Below, piece by piece: positions 39,409 to 48,558 of a stretch of 64,000 nt of DNA. The notes below the pieces were generated by a model, which was given only the letters and a program-made list of their open reading frames with translations, had not been told where the DNA came from and did not search any database. This stretch comes from Nocardia coubleae NBRC 108252 (GTDB lineage Bacteria; Actinomycetota; Actinomycetes; Mycobacteriales; Mycobacteriaceae), in assembly GCF_001612805.1 (NCBI RefSeq), contig NZ_BDBD01000004.1, forward strand, positions 186,001 to 250,000, written 5' to 3'. The translations under genes were made by a program, and so were the position numbers. How positions within the stretch are numbered: position 1 is the stretch's first letter; each line of letters begins with the position of its first letter.

Positions 39409-41211
39409 CTACTTCTGCGCCGCAACAGCTTTCGGCGCGTCGCCGCCCTTGACCTCGGGCTTGGCGTCGATGCCCGCTTCCTTGCGCTGCTGGGCGGTGA
39501 TCGGCGCGGGCGCGTCGGTGAGCGGGTCGACGCCGCCACCGGTCTTCGGGAACGCGATCACCTCGCGGATCGAGTCCTCCCCGGCGAGCAGGGCGGTGAT
39601 GCGGTCCCAGCCGAAGGCGATGCCACCCATGGGCGGGGCGCCGTAGGAGAAGGCGTCGAGCAGGAAGCCGAACTTCTCCTGGGCCTCCTCGTTGTCGATG
39701 CCCATCACCGCGAACACCCGTTCCTGCACGTCACGGCGGTGGATACGGATGGAACCGCCACCGATCTCGTTGCCATTGCATACGATGTCGTAGGCGTAGG
39801 CCAGCGCCGAACCCGGGTCGGTGTCGAAGGTGTCCATCGACTCCGGCTTGGGCGAGGTGAAGGCGTGGTGCACTGCGGTCCAGGACGAATGGCCCAGGGC
39901 CACGTCGCCGCTCGCGGTGGCCTCGGCCGCCGGTTCGAACATCGGTGCGTCGACGATCCAGACGAAAGCCCAGGCGTTCGGGTCGATGAGGTCGCACTTG
40001 CGGGCGATCTCGCCACGCGCGGCACCGAGCAGGGCACGACTGGACTTGGTCGCGCCCGCCGCGAAGAACACGCAGTCACCCGGCTCGGCCCCGACCTGCT
40101 TGGCCAGCCCCTCGCGCTCGGCGTCCGACAGGTTCTTGGCGACCGGGCCGCCGAGGGTGCCGTCCTCGTTGATCAGGATGTACGCGAGACCCTTGGCTCC
40201 GCGCTGCTTGGCCCACTCCTGCCAGGCATCGAGCTGACGGCGCGGCTGGCTCGCGCCACCGGGCATCACGACCGCACCGACGTACTCGGACTGGAACACC
40301 CGGAACGGGGTGTCCTTGAAGTAGTCGGTGAGCTCGGTGATCTCCACACCGAAGCGCAGGTCGGGCTTGTCGGAACCGAAGCGGCGCATCGCCTCTGCGT
40401 AGGTCATGTGCGGGATCGGGGTGACGATGTCGTGGCCGACCAGCTTCCACAGCGCGGTGAGGATGTCCTCGGCCAGCAGGATCACGTCCTCCTGGCGCAC
40501 GAAGCTCATCTCGATGTCGAGCTGGGTGAACTCCGGCTGACGGTCGGCGCGGAAGTCCTCGTCGCGGTAACAGCGCGCGATCTGGTAGTAGCGCTCGATA
40601 CCGCCGACCATCAGCAGCTGCTTGAACAGCTGCGGGCTCTGCGGCAGCGCGTAGAAGCTGCCCGGCTGCAGGCGGGCGGGGACCAGGAAGTCGCGGGCGC
40701 CTTCCGGGGTGGACCGGGTGAGCGTCGGAGTCTCGACCTCGATGAACTCGTGGGCGCCGAGCACCTCGCGGGCGGCGGCGTTGACCTTGGACCGTAGGCG
40801 GATGGCGTGGCCGGGGCCCTCGCGGCGCAGGTCGAGGTAGCGGTACTTGAGGCGGGCCTCGTCGCCGGGGGTCTCGTCGAGCTGGAACGGCAGCGGCGCG
40901 CTCTCGTTGAGCACGACCAGTTCGCGGACGTCGACCTCGATCTGGCCGGTCGGCAGTTCGGGGTTCTCGTTGCCGTCGGGACGCTGCTCCACCACACCGG
41001 TGATCTGCACGCAGTACTCCGCGCGCAGCTTGTGGGCCTGCTCGGCCGCCTCGCCTTCGCGGAACACCGCCTGCGCGACTCCCGAGGCGTCACGCAGATC
41101 GATGAAGATCACGCCACCGTGGTCACGCCGCCGGGCCACCCAGCCGGTGAGGGTGACGGTCTGACCGGCGTGCTCGCTTCGCAGCGAACCAGCCAAGTGG
41201 GTGCGCAGCAC
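39409..41211 (-). CDS. aspS: Aspartate-tRNA(Asp/Asn) ligase
   Basis: Charges tRNA-Asp, and in organisms lacking AsnRS also tRNA-Asn. The 600-residue bacterial-type protein has the OB anticodon domain ([26 protein letters not shown]), class II motif 1 in the [24 protein letters not shown] area, motif 2 [26 protein letters not shown], the bacterial GAD insertion, and motif 3 [13 protein letters not shown] near residue 540. The C-terminal tail of about 30 residues is lysine- and alanine-rich. GTG 41211 is preceded by AAAGGA; the longer frame upstream is a shadow. Whether it is non-discriminating cannot be told here. Confidence 0.97.
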   Translation of the reverse strand: MLRTHLAGSLRSEHAGQTVTLTGWVARRRDHGGVIFIDLRDASGVAQAVFREGEAAEQAHKLRAEYCVQITGVVEQRPDGNENPELPTGQIEVDVRELVVLNESAPLPFQLDETPGDEARLKYRYLDLRREGPGHAIRLRSKVNAAAREVLGAHEFIEVETPTLTRSTPEGARDFLVPARLQPGSFYALPQSPQLFKQLLMVGGIERYYQIARCYRDEDFRADRQPEFTQLDIEMSFVRQEDVILLAEDILTALWKLVGHDIVTPIPHMTYAEAMRRFGSDKPDLRFGVEITELTDYFKDTPFRVFQSEYVGAVVMPGGASQPRRQLDAWQEWAKQRGAKGLAYILINEDGTLGGPVAKNLSDAEREGLAKQVGAEPGDCVFFAAGATKSSRALLGAARGEIARKCDLIDPNAWAFVWIVDAPMFEPAAEATASGDVALGHSSWTAVHHAFTSPKPESMDTFDTDPGSALAYAYDIVCNGNEIGGGSIRIHRRDVQERVFAVMGIDNEEAQEKFGFLLDAFSYGAPPMGGIAFGWDRITALLAGEDSIREVIAFPKTGGGVDPLTDAPAPITAQQRKEAGIDAKPEVKGGDAPKAVAAQK

Positions 41212-41407
41212 GGTATTCCTTTCGACGATTTTTCGCACCGTGGAGAACACCCGGCGCACGACCATCGTAGTGAGACACGATGGGCGAGGGAAAACCGATA
41301 TCTTCCGCGCCGTGTCAAGCTTGTCGCGCGCCCTGCGCGACGGCTGCGCGCGCGGTGGCCAATGGTGCTGCAGGGCAGTGGACAACCGAGCGAAGGCGAG
41401 TACCGCG

Positions 41408-42334
41408 ATGACCTTCAACGAGGGTATGCAGATCGATCCGGGCCGGGCATCCTCGGGCGGCGGACCGGGGATGGGCGGCAAGCTGGCCGTCGGTGGTGGC
41501 GCGGGTGGGCTGATCCTGCTGGTGGTCGGCCTGCTGTTCGGCGTCGACCTGACCGGTACCGGAACCGGCACGGGCGTGTCCGGGGGCCAGTACCAGGGTG
41601 GGGACGCGACCGCCGGAACACCGGAACACTGCAAAACCGGCGCCGATGCGAACAAGTACGTCGACTGCCGGGTGGTGCTCACCGCGCAGAGCCTGGACGC
41701 GGTGTGGGGTGCGGAACTGCCCGAGCAGACCGGTCAGCGGTACGTGCGGCCCGAACTCGTCCTGTTCACGGGGGCGGTGAACACCGGGTGCGGTAACGCG
41801 ACCAGCGATGTCGGCCCGTTCTACTGCCCCGCCGATCGCACTGCCTACTTCGACACCAGCTTCTTCCAGGAACTCGTCGACCGGTTCGGCGCGAGTGCCG
41901 GGCCGCTGGCGCAGGAGTACGTGGTCGCCCACGAGGTCGGCCATCACATCCAGAACCAGCTCGGCGATATCGGCCGCGCGCAGCAGGATCCGCGCGGACC
42001 CGAATCCGGTGCGGTGCGCACCGAACTGCAGGCCGACTGCTATGCGGGCATGTGGGCGCATTTCGCCGACAAGCAGAACGCACCGGGCAGCACGCAGCCG
42101 TTCCTGAAGCCGTTGTCGGACAATGACATCCGCGACGCACTGTCGGCCGCCAACGCCGTCGGCGACGACCGCATCCAGCGTGCGGCGGGCCGTGGCGTGA
42201 ATCCGGAATCGTGGACGCACGGGTCATCGGATCAGCGGCAGAAGTGGTTCCTCGCCGGCTACCGCAGCGGTTCGGTGCAGTCCTGCGATACCTATTCCGC
42301 CACCGACCTGAACAATCCCCCCGGGTTACGCTGA
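41408..42334 (+). CDS. Neutral zinc metallopeptidase (YpfJ family), membrane-anchored
   Basis: The 308-residue protein has one N-terminal helix at about residues 31-48, a Gly/Thr-rich spacer, and an extracytoplasmic domain with the zinc motif [15 protein letters not shown] near residue 175, plus [16 protein letters not shown], where the glutamate and Asp complete the site. It matches the neutral zinc metallopeptidase family (E. coli YpfJ, Rv2575c of M. tuberculosis). Target proteins are unknown. ATG 41408 (MTFNEGM) is used because upstream codons are not family-like. Divergent from aspS. Confidence 0.92.
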   Translation: MTFNEGMQIDPGRASSGGGPGMGGKLAVGGGAGGLILLVVGLLFGVDLTGTGTGTGVSGGQYQGGDATAGTPEHCKTGADANKYVDCRVVLTAQSLDAVWGAELPEQTGQRYVRPELVLFTGAVNTGCGNATSDVGPFYCPADRTAYFDTSFFQELVDRFGASAGPLAQEYVVAHEVGHHIQNQLGDIGRAQQDPRGPESGAVRTELQADCYAGMWAHFADKQNAPGSTQPFLKPLSDNDIRDALSAANAVGDDRIQRAAGRGVNPESWTHGSSDQRQKWFLAGYRSGSVQSCDTYSATDLNNPPGLR

Positions 42335-42379
42335 CCCTCGAACCCGATCCGACACAGCGTTTTTCATCGAGGGGAAACC

Positions 42380-42874
42380 ATGCGCCTGCCCATCATCGGT
42401 CTGCTCGTCTGCGCGCTCGCACTGCCCGGTGCGGGCGCGCTCGCCCATGCCGAACCGGCGCCGCTACCCCTGATCAGCGTCACCACCATCCCCGCCGGGT
42501 GGTCGACACGCACCGATCTGCGACCGGTGCTGCAGGTGTTCGACGACGGCACGGCCGTCTACCGGCCCGACGCGGTGAGCAAGGACCGCAAGGCCGAGAC
42601 CGCGCCGAAGGAGGAGCGGGGAAAGGTTGCCGCCGACGTGATCTCGGCCGCGCGCGAGGAGATCGAGGCGCTGCAGGAGGTCGACTTCGGTATCCCCGCC
42701 GGTGAGGGCAAGGGCACCCAGATCGTCGACCTGCTCACCGAGGATCCGGCCGAGGACGCCCACCTGGTGGTCTACTCCCCCGACGCGGCCGACGGCCTCA
42801 ACCCTGAGCAGCAGGCCGCGCGCAAGCGTTTCACCGACCTCACCAAGAAGCTGGTCGACGCCTTCGAGAAGTGA
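42380..42874 (+). CDS. Secreted protein of unknown function
   Basis: A 164-residue protein with a clear Sec signal peptide (MRLPIIGLLVCALALPGAGALAHA, cleavage after AHA at residue 24; no lipobox cysteine at the cleavage point). The mature part is polar, mostly charged, with VLQVFDDGTAVYRPDAV, an EERGKVAADVISAAREEIEAL helix and a basic C-terminal helix RKRFTDLTKKLVDAFEK. I do not recognise the family. It follows the metallopeptidase gene by 45 bases and may be cotranscribed. Confidence 0.75.
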   Translation: MRLPIIGLLVCALALPGAGALAHAEPAPLPLISVTTIPAGWSTRTDLRPVLQVFDDGTAVYRPDAVSKDRKAETAPKEERGKVAADVISAAREEIEALQEVDFGIPAGEGKGTQIVDLLTEDPAEDAHLVVYSPDAADGLNPEQQAARKRFTDLTKKLVDAFEK

Positions 42875-42879
42875 GTCCG

Positions 42880-42912
42880 GGTTCGCCCGCGGCACCGGGC
42901 CGCGGGCGAACC
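42880..42912. terminator. Perfect 13-bp hairpin between convergent genes
   Basis: GGTTCGCCCGCGG (42880-42892), 7-base loop, CCGCGGGCGAACC (42900-42912). It lies between the secreted protein gene and the Gly-rich protein gene, which point toward each other. Confidence 0.75.
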
Positions 42913-42916
42913 TCGA

Positions 42917-44557
42917 TCAGAACCGGTCTTCGTCGGCGGTGCGTTCGTCCTCGTGGACGGCGCCGATGACCTCGGGCGTGGCTTCGCCGAGGAGACCGGT
43001 GAGGTCTTCGTTGCCGGTGCGGCTCTGGTAGGGCTGCACCGTGCGGCCGTGTTCCTCGTCGTTGGCGCGCTGGCCCGCGCCTGCCGCACCCGGGCTGCCG
43101 CCCATGAATCCGGAACCCGCGCTCGCGGGCGTGGTGCTCGCACCACCCATGCCGGTGCCGAGGCCCGTCGCCATCACGCGACCGGCGGCGGGCATCGCGG
43201 AGCCGGGCAGTGCCGTCGACTTCGGCGAGCCGGCGCTCGGAGTGCCGCTCGAGCTGCCGCCACCGCCTCCGCCACCGCCGCCACCGCGCGCGGTACCGAG
43301 GGCGCCGAGCGCGGCACTCGAGCCACCGCCGCCGCCCGTGCCACCGGTGCCCGCCGGGCTGGTGCCCGCCGGGGACGTGGTGGTTCCACCGGTGCCGCCG
43401 GTGCTGGCCGCACTGGTCTCGGTGGCGCTGCTCAGCGCGTCTTCGGCCTGGGTGAGCAGCGGTTCGCCGATGTTCTCCGACGCCGCCGAGAGCACCTCTT
43501 CCGGCGAGGGCAGTCCGCTCTGGCTCGCGAGCTGACCGACCACACCGCTGAGTTCGCCGGTGTACCCGGCCAATTGGCCGCGGGTGGCGTTGACGACCGT
43601 GACCGCCTCGCCCAGGTGCGTGGTCGCCAGGCCGATGAGCGTGGCCTGGGTGGGCGGCAGCATGATGGTCGGGGCGAGCGCCGTCGCCTGCGCGGCGAAG
43701 GTGGTGGCGATGGAGGTGAGCTGGGCGTTGCCCGTCTGCACGACCGCCGCCGCCTGCTGGGTGAGCGCGGAGATGTCGATGCCGCGCTGACTGGTCTCCT
43801 GCCCCTGGGCCTGCGCCTGCTGGCTGGCGGTGGTCGCTGCGTCGGCGGCCTGACCCTCCCACAGTTGCTGCACGGTCTTCACGCCGCCCTGGGCCAGGGT
43901 CATGGCCTGTTCGATGACGGCCGAGGAGTTGCTCAGGATGGAGGTGGGGTCGAGCGAGCCGAACACGCCGGTGCCGAAGCTGCTGAGCAGGTCGAGGAAC
44001 GGCTGGAACAGCGTCTCGATGCCGGGCAGCGCGGGCAGCGACAGGCCGTTCATCAGGGCCGCGACCGGGTCTTCGGTGAGGGTGGTCGCGGCGGCCGAGT
44101 TGCCACCGGCCCCGGTGTTCGAGGCACCGCCCGCACCACCCGCGCCGCCCGTCGCCCCGGTGACGGCGCTCTTGGCCTGGTTCATCAGGGTCTCGGCGGT
44201 GCCGAACGGATCGATCGTGGCCTGGCTCAGCGCGCCCTGCACGTCGGTGAGCGCCGAGGACGCGTCGTCCGAGATACCGGTCAGGATGTCCTGGGCGTCT
44301 GTGCCCGCGCCGAGCCCGGAGAGGCCGGGCAGCCCGGTGGGCATGCCGACCTGCTGGGTTTCCTCGGTGATCTTCTGGGCGAGGGTGAAGACCGGTTCCT
44401 CGACGTCCTCCGGCAGCTGCACCAGCGGCACGTCGAGAATGGCCTGACCCGCCAGCTCCTGCGGCACGGCGCCGAGGGCGGACTGTGTCTCGGTCTCGGC
44501 GGTGGCCAGCGACGCTTCCGGGCTGATCACGCCGGTGTCCGCGCTCAGCGGCTTCAT
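42917..44557 (-). CDS. Large Ala/Gly-rich protein paired with an EspC-like type VII substrate
   Basis: The 546-residue protein has no signal peptide. Residues 1-110 are helical and moderately acidic; 140-155 and 360-440 are Gly-rich linkers (one run of nine glycines); the middle (about 160-350) is helical with many Ala, Gln, Thr and Ser (VIEQAMTLAQGGVKTVQQLWEGQAADAATTASQQAQAQ, GELSGVVGQLASQSGLP); the last 80 residues are polar. The look is that of ESX secretion-associated proteins of the EspA/EspB kind, though I see no direct homology. It starts with a four-base overlap on the EspC-like gene, so the two proteins probably act as a pair. Export by a type VII system is inferred. Confidence 0.6.
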   Translation of the reverse strand: MKPLSADTGVISPEASLATAETETQSALGAVPQELAGQAILDVPLVQLPEDVEEPVFTLAQKITEETQQVGMPTGLPGLSGLGAGTDAQDILTGISDDASSALTDVQGALSQATIDPFGTAETLMNQAKSAVTGATGGAGGAGGASNTGAGGNSAAATTLTEDPVAALMNGLSLPALPGIETLFQPFLDLLSSFGTGVFGSLDPTSILSNSSAVIEQAMTLAQGGVKTVQQLWEGQAADAATTASQQAQAQGQETSQRGIDISALTQQAAAVVQTGNAQLTSIATTFAAQATALAPTIMLPPTQATLIGLATTHLGEAVTVVNATRGQLAGYTGELSGVVGQLASQSGLPSPEEVLSAASENIGEPLLTQAEDALSSATETSAASTGGTGGTTTSPAGTSPAGTGGTGGGGGSSAALGALGTARGGGGGGGGGGSSSGTPSAGSPKSTALPGSAMPAAGRVMATGLGTGMGGASTTPASAGSGFMGGSPGAAGAGQRANDEEHGRTVQPYQSRTGNEDLTGLLGEATPEVIGAVHEDERTADEDRF

Positions 44558-44883
44558 GCCGCGCCCCCGATCCCGGCGGCCTGGCGCGCGATCTGCGCCG
44601 CGTTGTCGATGTCGGTGGCGTCGAAGGTCACCGACGAGCGGAACGCCGCGTCCGACAGCGACCCGAACTTGGCGGACAGCTCATTGATGTCCTTGGCCTG
44701 CAACACCTGCGCGGCCGCGAACATCGCCAGGTAGTCGGCGCCGATGAGCCCGAACACGGGTGTCATCGCGGAGACATTGGCGACCAGGTCGAAATTGCCC
44801 GCCGCCGCGATCTGCCCCGCCACCCCGGCATTGGTCGTCGCGAACGCGTTGACACCTTCGGTTTGCACCGAGAGATCGGTCAT
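44554..44883 (-). CDS. EspC-like type VII secretion target (DUF2580)
   Basis: A 109-residue protein starting MTDLSVQTEGVNAFATTNAGVAGQIAAAG and running through a helical hairpin (NVSAMTPVFGLIGADYLAMFAAAQVLQAKDINELSAKFGSLSDAAFRSSVTF) to AAQIARQAAGIGG, as in the ESX-1 secretion-associated EspC family. Such proteins have no Sec signal and are exported with a partner by a type VII (ESX) machine. ATG 44883 has GGGGGA at a good distance. No EccB/EccC/MycP genes are in the window, so the locus is an orphan substrate pair. Divergent from the KstR-boxed epimerase gene. Confidence 0.78.
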   Translation of the reverse strand: MTDLSVQTEGVNAFATTNAGVAGQIAAAGNFDLVANVSAMTPVFGLIGADYLAMFAAAQVLQAKDINELSAKFGSLSDAAFRSSVTFDATDIDNAAQIARQAAGIGGAA

Positions 44884-45047
44884 GCGAATCCCCCACTCGT
44901 CGTGAAAAGTCGGTCTGGAGACCACGATCGGGTAGCCGCGCAACTCCCGACGCGACCGCCCGATTGCGCAGTGCGCCAAATATAGCCGAATACCCCGCGC
45001 GGTTTCGACTCGCGACGGACCCGATCTGCGGCATTCGATGGCAAAAC

Positions 45048-45061
45048 TAGAACATGTTCTA
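45048..45061. promoter_or_regulatory. KstR-type operator upstream of the epimerase gene
   Basis: TAGAACATGTTCTA is a perfect 14-bp palindrome and fits the mycobacterial KstR consensus TNNAACNNGTTNNA at every fixed position. It abuts a TATATC -10 (45060-45065) that would start transcription within a few bases of the ATG at 45075. KstR represses sterol catabolism genes until a cholesterol-derived CoA thioester binds. Confidence 0.75.
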
Positions 45062-45074
45062 TATCCTCGGCCCC

Positions 45075-46049
45075 ATGAAGGTCGCAGTGACCGGCGCAGC
45101 CGGCTACCTCGGTTCCAACCTGATCCCTCAGCTCGTGGAGCGCGGACACGAGGTGGTTGCCATCGACCGCGTCGCCCCCGCCACCACCGACCCGGCCGTC
45201 ACCTGGGTCGAGGGTGACGTGCTCGACGCGGCGTCGATGCGCACGGCGCTGGACGGCGCCGAGGTGGTGTACCACCTGGTCGCCCTCATCACGCTGGCCA
45301 AGAACAACGATCTGGCCTGGCGGGTGAACACCGAGGGTGTGCGGGTCACGGCCGAGGCCGCGCTCGAGGTGGGCGCGCGCCGGTTCGTGCACACCAGTTC
45401 CATCCACGCCTTCGACCAGTACCGCGCGGGTGGGCACATCGACGAGAACTCCCAACGCTCCGACAATCCCGAACTGCCCGTGTACGACCGTTCCAAATGG
45501 ACCGGCGAGCTCTCGCTGCGGCCCGCCATCGAACGGGGTCTCGACGCGGTGATCGTCAACCCGACCGGTGTCTTCGGCCCGATCGACAACCTGCGCCAGC
45601 TCTCCCGCGTCAACCGCACCACGGTGGACTGCGCGCGCGGTCGCGTCCCCGTGATGATCGGTGGCGGCTTCGACATGGTCGATGTCCGCGATGTGGCGCA
45701 CGGCCTGATCCTGGCAGGCGAGAAGGGCCGCACCGGCGAGAACTACCTGCTGGGCGGGCACATGATCACCCTGCTCGAGTTGTGCCGGATCGCCGCCCGG
45801 CACGCGGGTGCCACCGGACCGCGTTTCGCCATCCCGGCGGGTCTCATCGGCGCGCTCATGCCGGTACTCGAACCGATCGGCAAGCGCCTCGGTTCGGACG
45901 TGCTCTCCAAAGCCGCTCTCGGCGCGATCATCTCGGCCCCTGTCGTCGACCACGGCAAAGCCGAACGCGAACTGGGCTACCACCCGCGCCCGATCCAGCA
46001 GAGCATCCACGACCTCGTCGACTTCGCGCTCGCACCGCAGCACGCTTGA
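45075..46049 (+). CDS. NAD-dependent epimerase/dehydratase (3-beta-HSD-like extended SDR)
   Basis: The 324-residue protein is an extended short-chain dehydrogenase: Rossmann start MKVAVTGAAGYLGSNLIPQL, D in VVAIDRVAP, WVEGDVLDAASM, Ser in FVHTSSIHAF, and the catalytic pair in VYDRSKWTGEL. The later DVRDVAHGLILAGE and GENYLLGG blocks are like 3-beta-hydroxysteroid dehydrogenase and nucleoside-sugar epimerase relatives. A perfect KstR site in its promoter suggests a steroid or lipid substrate. ATG 45075 is chosen because the earlier ATG at 45054 lies within the operator. It probably makes a leaderless or nearly leaderless mRNA. Confidence 0.88.
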   Translation: MKVAVTGAAGYLGSNLIPQLVERGHEVVAIDRVAPATTDPAVTWVEGDVLDAASMRTALDGAEVVYHLVALITLAKNNDLAWRVNTEGVRVTAEAALEVGARRFVHTSSIHAFDQYRAGGHIDENSQRSDNPELPVYDRSKWTGELSLRPAIERGLDAVIVNPTGVFGPIDNLRQLSRVNRTTVDCARGRVPVMIGGGFDMVDVRDVAHGLILAGEKGRTGENYLLGGHMITLLELCRIAARHAGATGPRFAIPAGLIGALMPVLEPIGKRLGSDVLSKAALGAIISAPVVDHGKAERELGYHPRPIQQSIHDLVDFALAPQHA

Positions 46050-46074
46050 CACCTGATCGAACGCATGTTCGACT
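46046..46074 (+). promoter_or_regulatory. Candidate promoter of the radical SAM gene
   Basis: TTGACA (46046-46051), 17-base spacer, TCGACT (46069-46074), then 6 bases to the GTG at 46081. The -35 overlaps the stop of the epimerase gene. The LexA box fills the spacer. The distance implies a leaderless mRNA. Confidence 0.5.
46057..46072. promoter_or_regulatory. SOS box (LexA operator) of the radical SAM gene
   Basis: TCGAAC-GCAT-GTTCGA is a perfect 6-4-6 match to the actinobacterial LexA consensus, 8 bases upstream of the GTG start and between the putative -35 and -10. Confidence 0.9.
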
Positions 46075-46080
46075 CACAGG

Positions 46081-47094
46081 GTGCGGTGGCAGACCCAGAC
46101 CCTCGATGCCGATGACGGTGCCCTGCCCGGTTTGAGCCGGGCGGGGCTCGTTCGCACCGTCCGCACGCCCGAGTTCGACGGCATCACCTTTCACGAGGTG
46201 TTGTGCAAGAGCGCGCTGAACAAGATGCCCGAGAGCAGCGCGTTGCCGTTCCGGTGGACCATCAATCCGATGCGCGGGTGTTCGCATGCGTGCCGGTACT
46301 GTTTCGCGCGCGGCAGTCACGAATATCTCGGGTTGGACGCCGGGCGTGATTTCGATTCCGAGATCGTGGTGAAAACCAATGTGGCGGCGGTGTTGCGGCG
46401 GGAATTGGGGCGCCGGTCGTGGCAGCGCGAGGCGGTGGCGCTCGGTACCAATACCGATCCGTATCAGCGGGCCGAGGGGCGATACCGGTTGATGCCGGGG
46501 ATCATTCGCGCGCTCACCGATTCCGGGACGCCGTTTTCGATTCTCACCAAGGGTCCGCTGCTGCGCCGGGATCTGCCGCTGCTCACCGAGGCGGCGCGGC
46601 GGGTGGAGGTGAGTGTGGCGGTGTCGATCGCGATTCTCGATCCCGACCTGCATCACAGTCTCGAACCGGGCACCCCGGAGCCCCGTGCCCGCCTGGACCT
46701 GGTGCGTGCGCTGGCCGACGCGGGCTTCTCCGTGCATGTGATGGCGGCCCCGATCATTCCGTGCCTCACCGACAGCCGCGCCCACCTCGACGCCCTGTTC
46801 GCCGCGATCGCCGACGCGGGCGCCACCAGTGCCATGGCTTTCCCCATGCATCTGCGTGGCCCCACCCGCGATTGGTTCCTGGCCTGGCTCGATACCGAAC
46901 ACCCCGCCCTGATGCGTCGCTACCGCCAGCTCTACAACCGGGGCGCCAATGTCACCCCCACCTACCGCGACTGGTTGCGCGACCGGGTGAACCCCCTGCT
47001 CACCGCTCACGGTCTCCGCCGCGAGCAGGGCCCTACGACTCCGCCGACCGCCGCGCCCGCGCCGACGAACCCGCAACTCACCTTGTTCGGCTGA
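46081..47094 (+). CDS. Radical SAM protein (SplB-like), DNA-damage inducible
   Basis: The 337-residue protein has the Fe-S motif C67-x3-C71-x2-C74 (MRGCSHACRYCFARGSHEYLG), then VVKTNVAAVLRRELGRRSW, LGTNTDPYQRAEGRYRLMPGIIRAL and ILTKGPLLRRDLPLL, as in Rv2578c-type proteins related to spore photoproduct lyase. The substrate is unproven; some relatives are annotated as DNA repair photolyase. The C-terminus ends PQLTLFG, which looks like a beta-clamp-binding motif (QLTLF). Its LexA box fits what I recall of Rv2578c being in the M. tuberculosis SOS regulon. GTG 46081 lies next to the promoter, consistent with leaderless translation. Confidence 0.9.
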   Translation: MRWQTQTLDADDGALPGLSRAGLVRTVRTPEFDGITFHEVLCKSALNKMPESSALPFRWTINPMRGCSHACRYCFARGSHEYLGLDAGRDFDSEIVVKTNVAAVLRRELGRRSWQREAVALGTNTDPYQRAEGRYRLMPGIIRALTDSGTPFSILTKGPLLRRDLPLLTEAARRVEVSVAVSIAILDPDLHHSLEPGTPEPRARLDLVRALADAGFSVHVMAAPIIPCLTDSRAHLDALFAAIADAGATSAMAFPMHLRGPTRDWFLAWLDTEHPALMRRYRQLYNRGANVTPTYRDWLRDRVNPLLTAHGLRREQGPTTPPTAAPAPTNPQLTLFG

Positions 47095-47109
47095 GGATGC
47101 GGCGTGAGT

Positions 47110-48558
47110 TCAGGCGCCGTCGAGCACCTCCTCGCGAGAAACACTGGCAGCGGCTGCCTCGCGCTGCTCTCGCCCCGGCATCGCCAGGGTCAGCGCGGCG
47201 AGAAGCAAGGCGACACCGCAGATGGCACCCATCATCATGACGGCGCCGCCGAGGCTGTGCGAGCTGAAGAACACCGTGGTCAACACCGCCAGTCCGACCG
47301 CATTGCCGACCTGTTCGATGGTCGGCAGTACCCCGGACGCCTCGGCCATCCGGTCGGCGTCCAACCCCGACAGCATCATCGGTTGCAGCTGCACGCCGAA
47401 CACCCCGACACCGAACCCGGCCGCGAACACCGGACCCGCGCACAGCAGCGCACTGGCCACGCCGTCGACCAGGTACAGATACACCCCGCCCGCGCCGATG
47501 CACCCACCGAACAGCGCAATCCCACCCGCGAGCGCCCAGATGTCGAAGCGCGGCACCAGGATCAGCGAACCGATGGCACCCGCACCGGCACCGAGGGCGA
47601 ACAGGGTCATCACCATGCCGGTGAGCAGCGGTGAGTAACCGAGCACGTCCTGCATCGTGATCGATGCTGCGAACACGAACCCCGTGAACAGCCCGAAGAA
47701 GGCACCGACCAGCACCGAGCCGACCCGGAAACCGTTGTTGCCGAACAGTTCCAGGTGCACGAGTGGTGACGCACCGCGTGCGGTCCGTCGACGTTGCTGG
47801 GCGAGGAACACGGCCGTGAGGGCCAGGCCGGCACCGACGACCGCGACCAGGTCGAGGCGCCAGCCGTGCTGCTGGATCTGCGCCATGCCCGCGATCAGGG
47901 CGAACAGCCCCAACCCGGACAAACCGGCACCGACCAAGTCGAGGCGGTGGCGTCCTTCGGGTCTGTTGCGGTCCAGGAATTTCCAGGCCAGCGCGAACGC
48001 GAACACTCCGATCGGCAGGTTGATCAGGAACACCGACCGCCAGCCCCAGCCACCGATGTCGAGGGTGAGTAACACTCCCCCGACGATCGGTCCGAGCATC
48101 CCGGCGAATCCCGCCACGCCCCCGTACAGCGCGAACACCAGCGGGTGGCGTTCGCGTGGGAACCCGGCGGTGAGAATCGCGATGGTCTGCGCGGCCATCC
48201 CCGCCCCGGCCGCGCCCTGCACCACTCGTGCGATCACCAATTCCGTTGCGCCGTCGGCCAGCCCGCACCACACCGACGCCGCGGTGAAGGCCGCGACCGA
48301 CACCAGGAACATCGTGCGCCGCCCGACCATCGCCCCGATCCGGGCGGCGGTGAGCAGGGTGCAGGCGAAGGCAAGCGCGTACCCCGAGATCACCAGCAGC
48401 TGCGCCGAGCGTGACGCACCGAGGTCGGCGGTCAGGTTCGGCAGGGCGGTGTTCACGATCGTCACGTCGATCATCTGCATGAACACCGCGATCAGGCAGG
48501 CACCGAACGCCAGCCAGGCCCCGAGTTCGGGCGTTCGCGATTGTTCGGTGACGGTCAC
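47110..48558 (-). CDS. MFS exporter, DHA2 (EmrB/QacA) family
   Basis: A 482-residue proton-driven exporter with about 14 helices. Family marks are MQMIDVTIVNTALPNLTADLGAS at helix 1, motif A-like ARIGAMVGRRTMFLVS, the motif C region GGVAGFAGMLGPIVGGVLLT, and WRSVFLINLPIGVFAFALAWKFL. GTG 48558 overlaps the stop of the upstream gene (GTGA). It ends the minus-strand operon pks-papA-unknown-MFS, so it probably exports or flips the lipid made there rather than a drug. Confidence 0.88.
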   Translation of the reverse strand: MTVTEQSRTPELGAWLAFGACLIAVFMQMIDVTIVNTALPNLTADLGASRSAQLLVISGYALAFACTLLTAARIGAMVGRRTMFLVSVAAFTAASVWCGLADGATELVIARVVQGAAGAGMAAQTIAILTAGFPRERHPLVFALYGGVAGFAGMLGPIVGGVLLTLDIGGWGWRSVFLINLPIGVFAFALAWKFLDRNRPEGRHRLDLVGAGLSGLGLFALIAGMAQIQQHGWRLDLVAVVGAGLALTAVFLAQQRRRTARGASPLVHLELFGNNGFRVGSVLVGAFFGLFTGFVFAASITMQDVLGYSPLLTGMVMTLFALGAGAGAIGSLILVPRFDIWALAGGIALFGGCIGAGGVYLYLVDGVASALLCAGPVFAAGFGVGVFGVQLQPMMLSGLDADRMAEASGVLPTIEQVGNAVGLAVLTTVFFSSHSLGGAVMMMGAICGVALLLAALTLAMPGREQREAAAASVSREEVLDGA

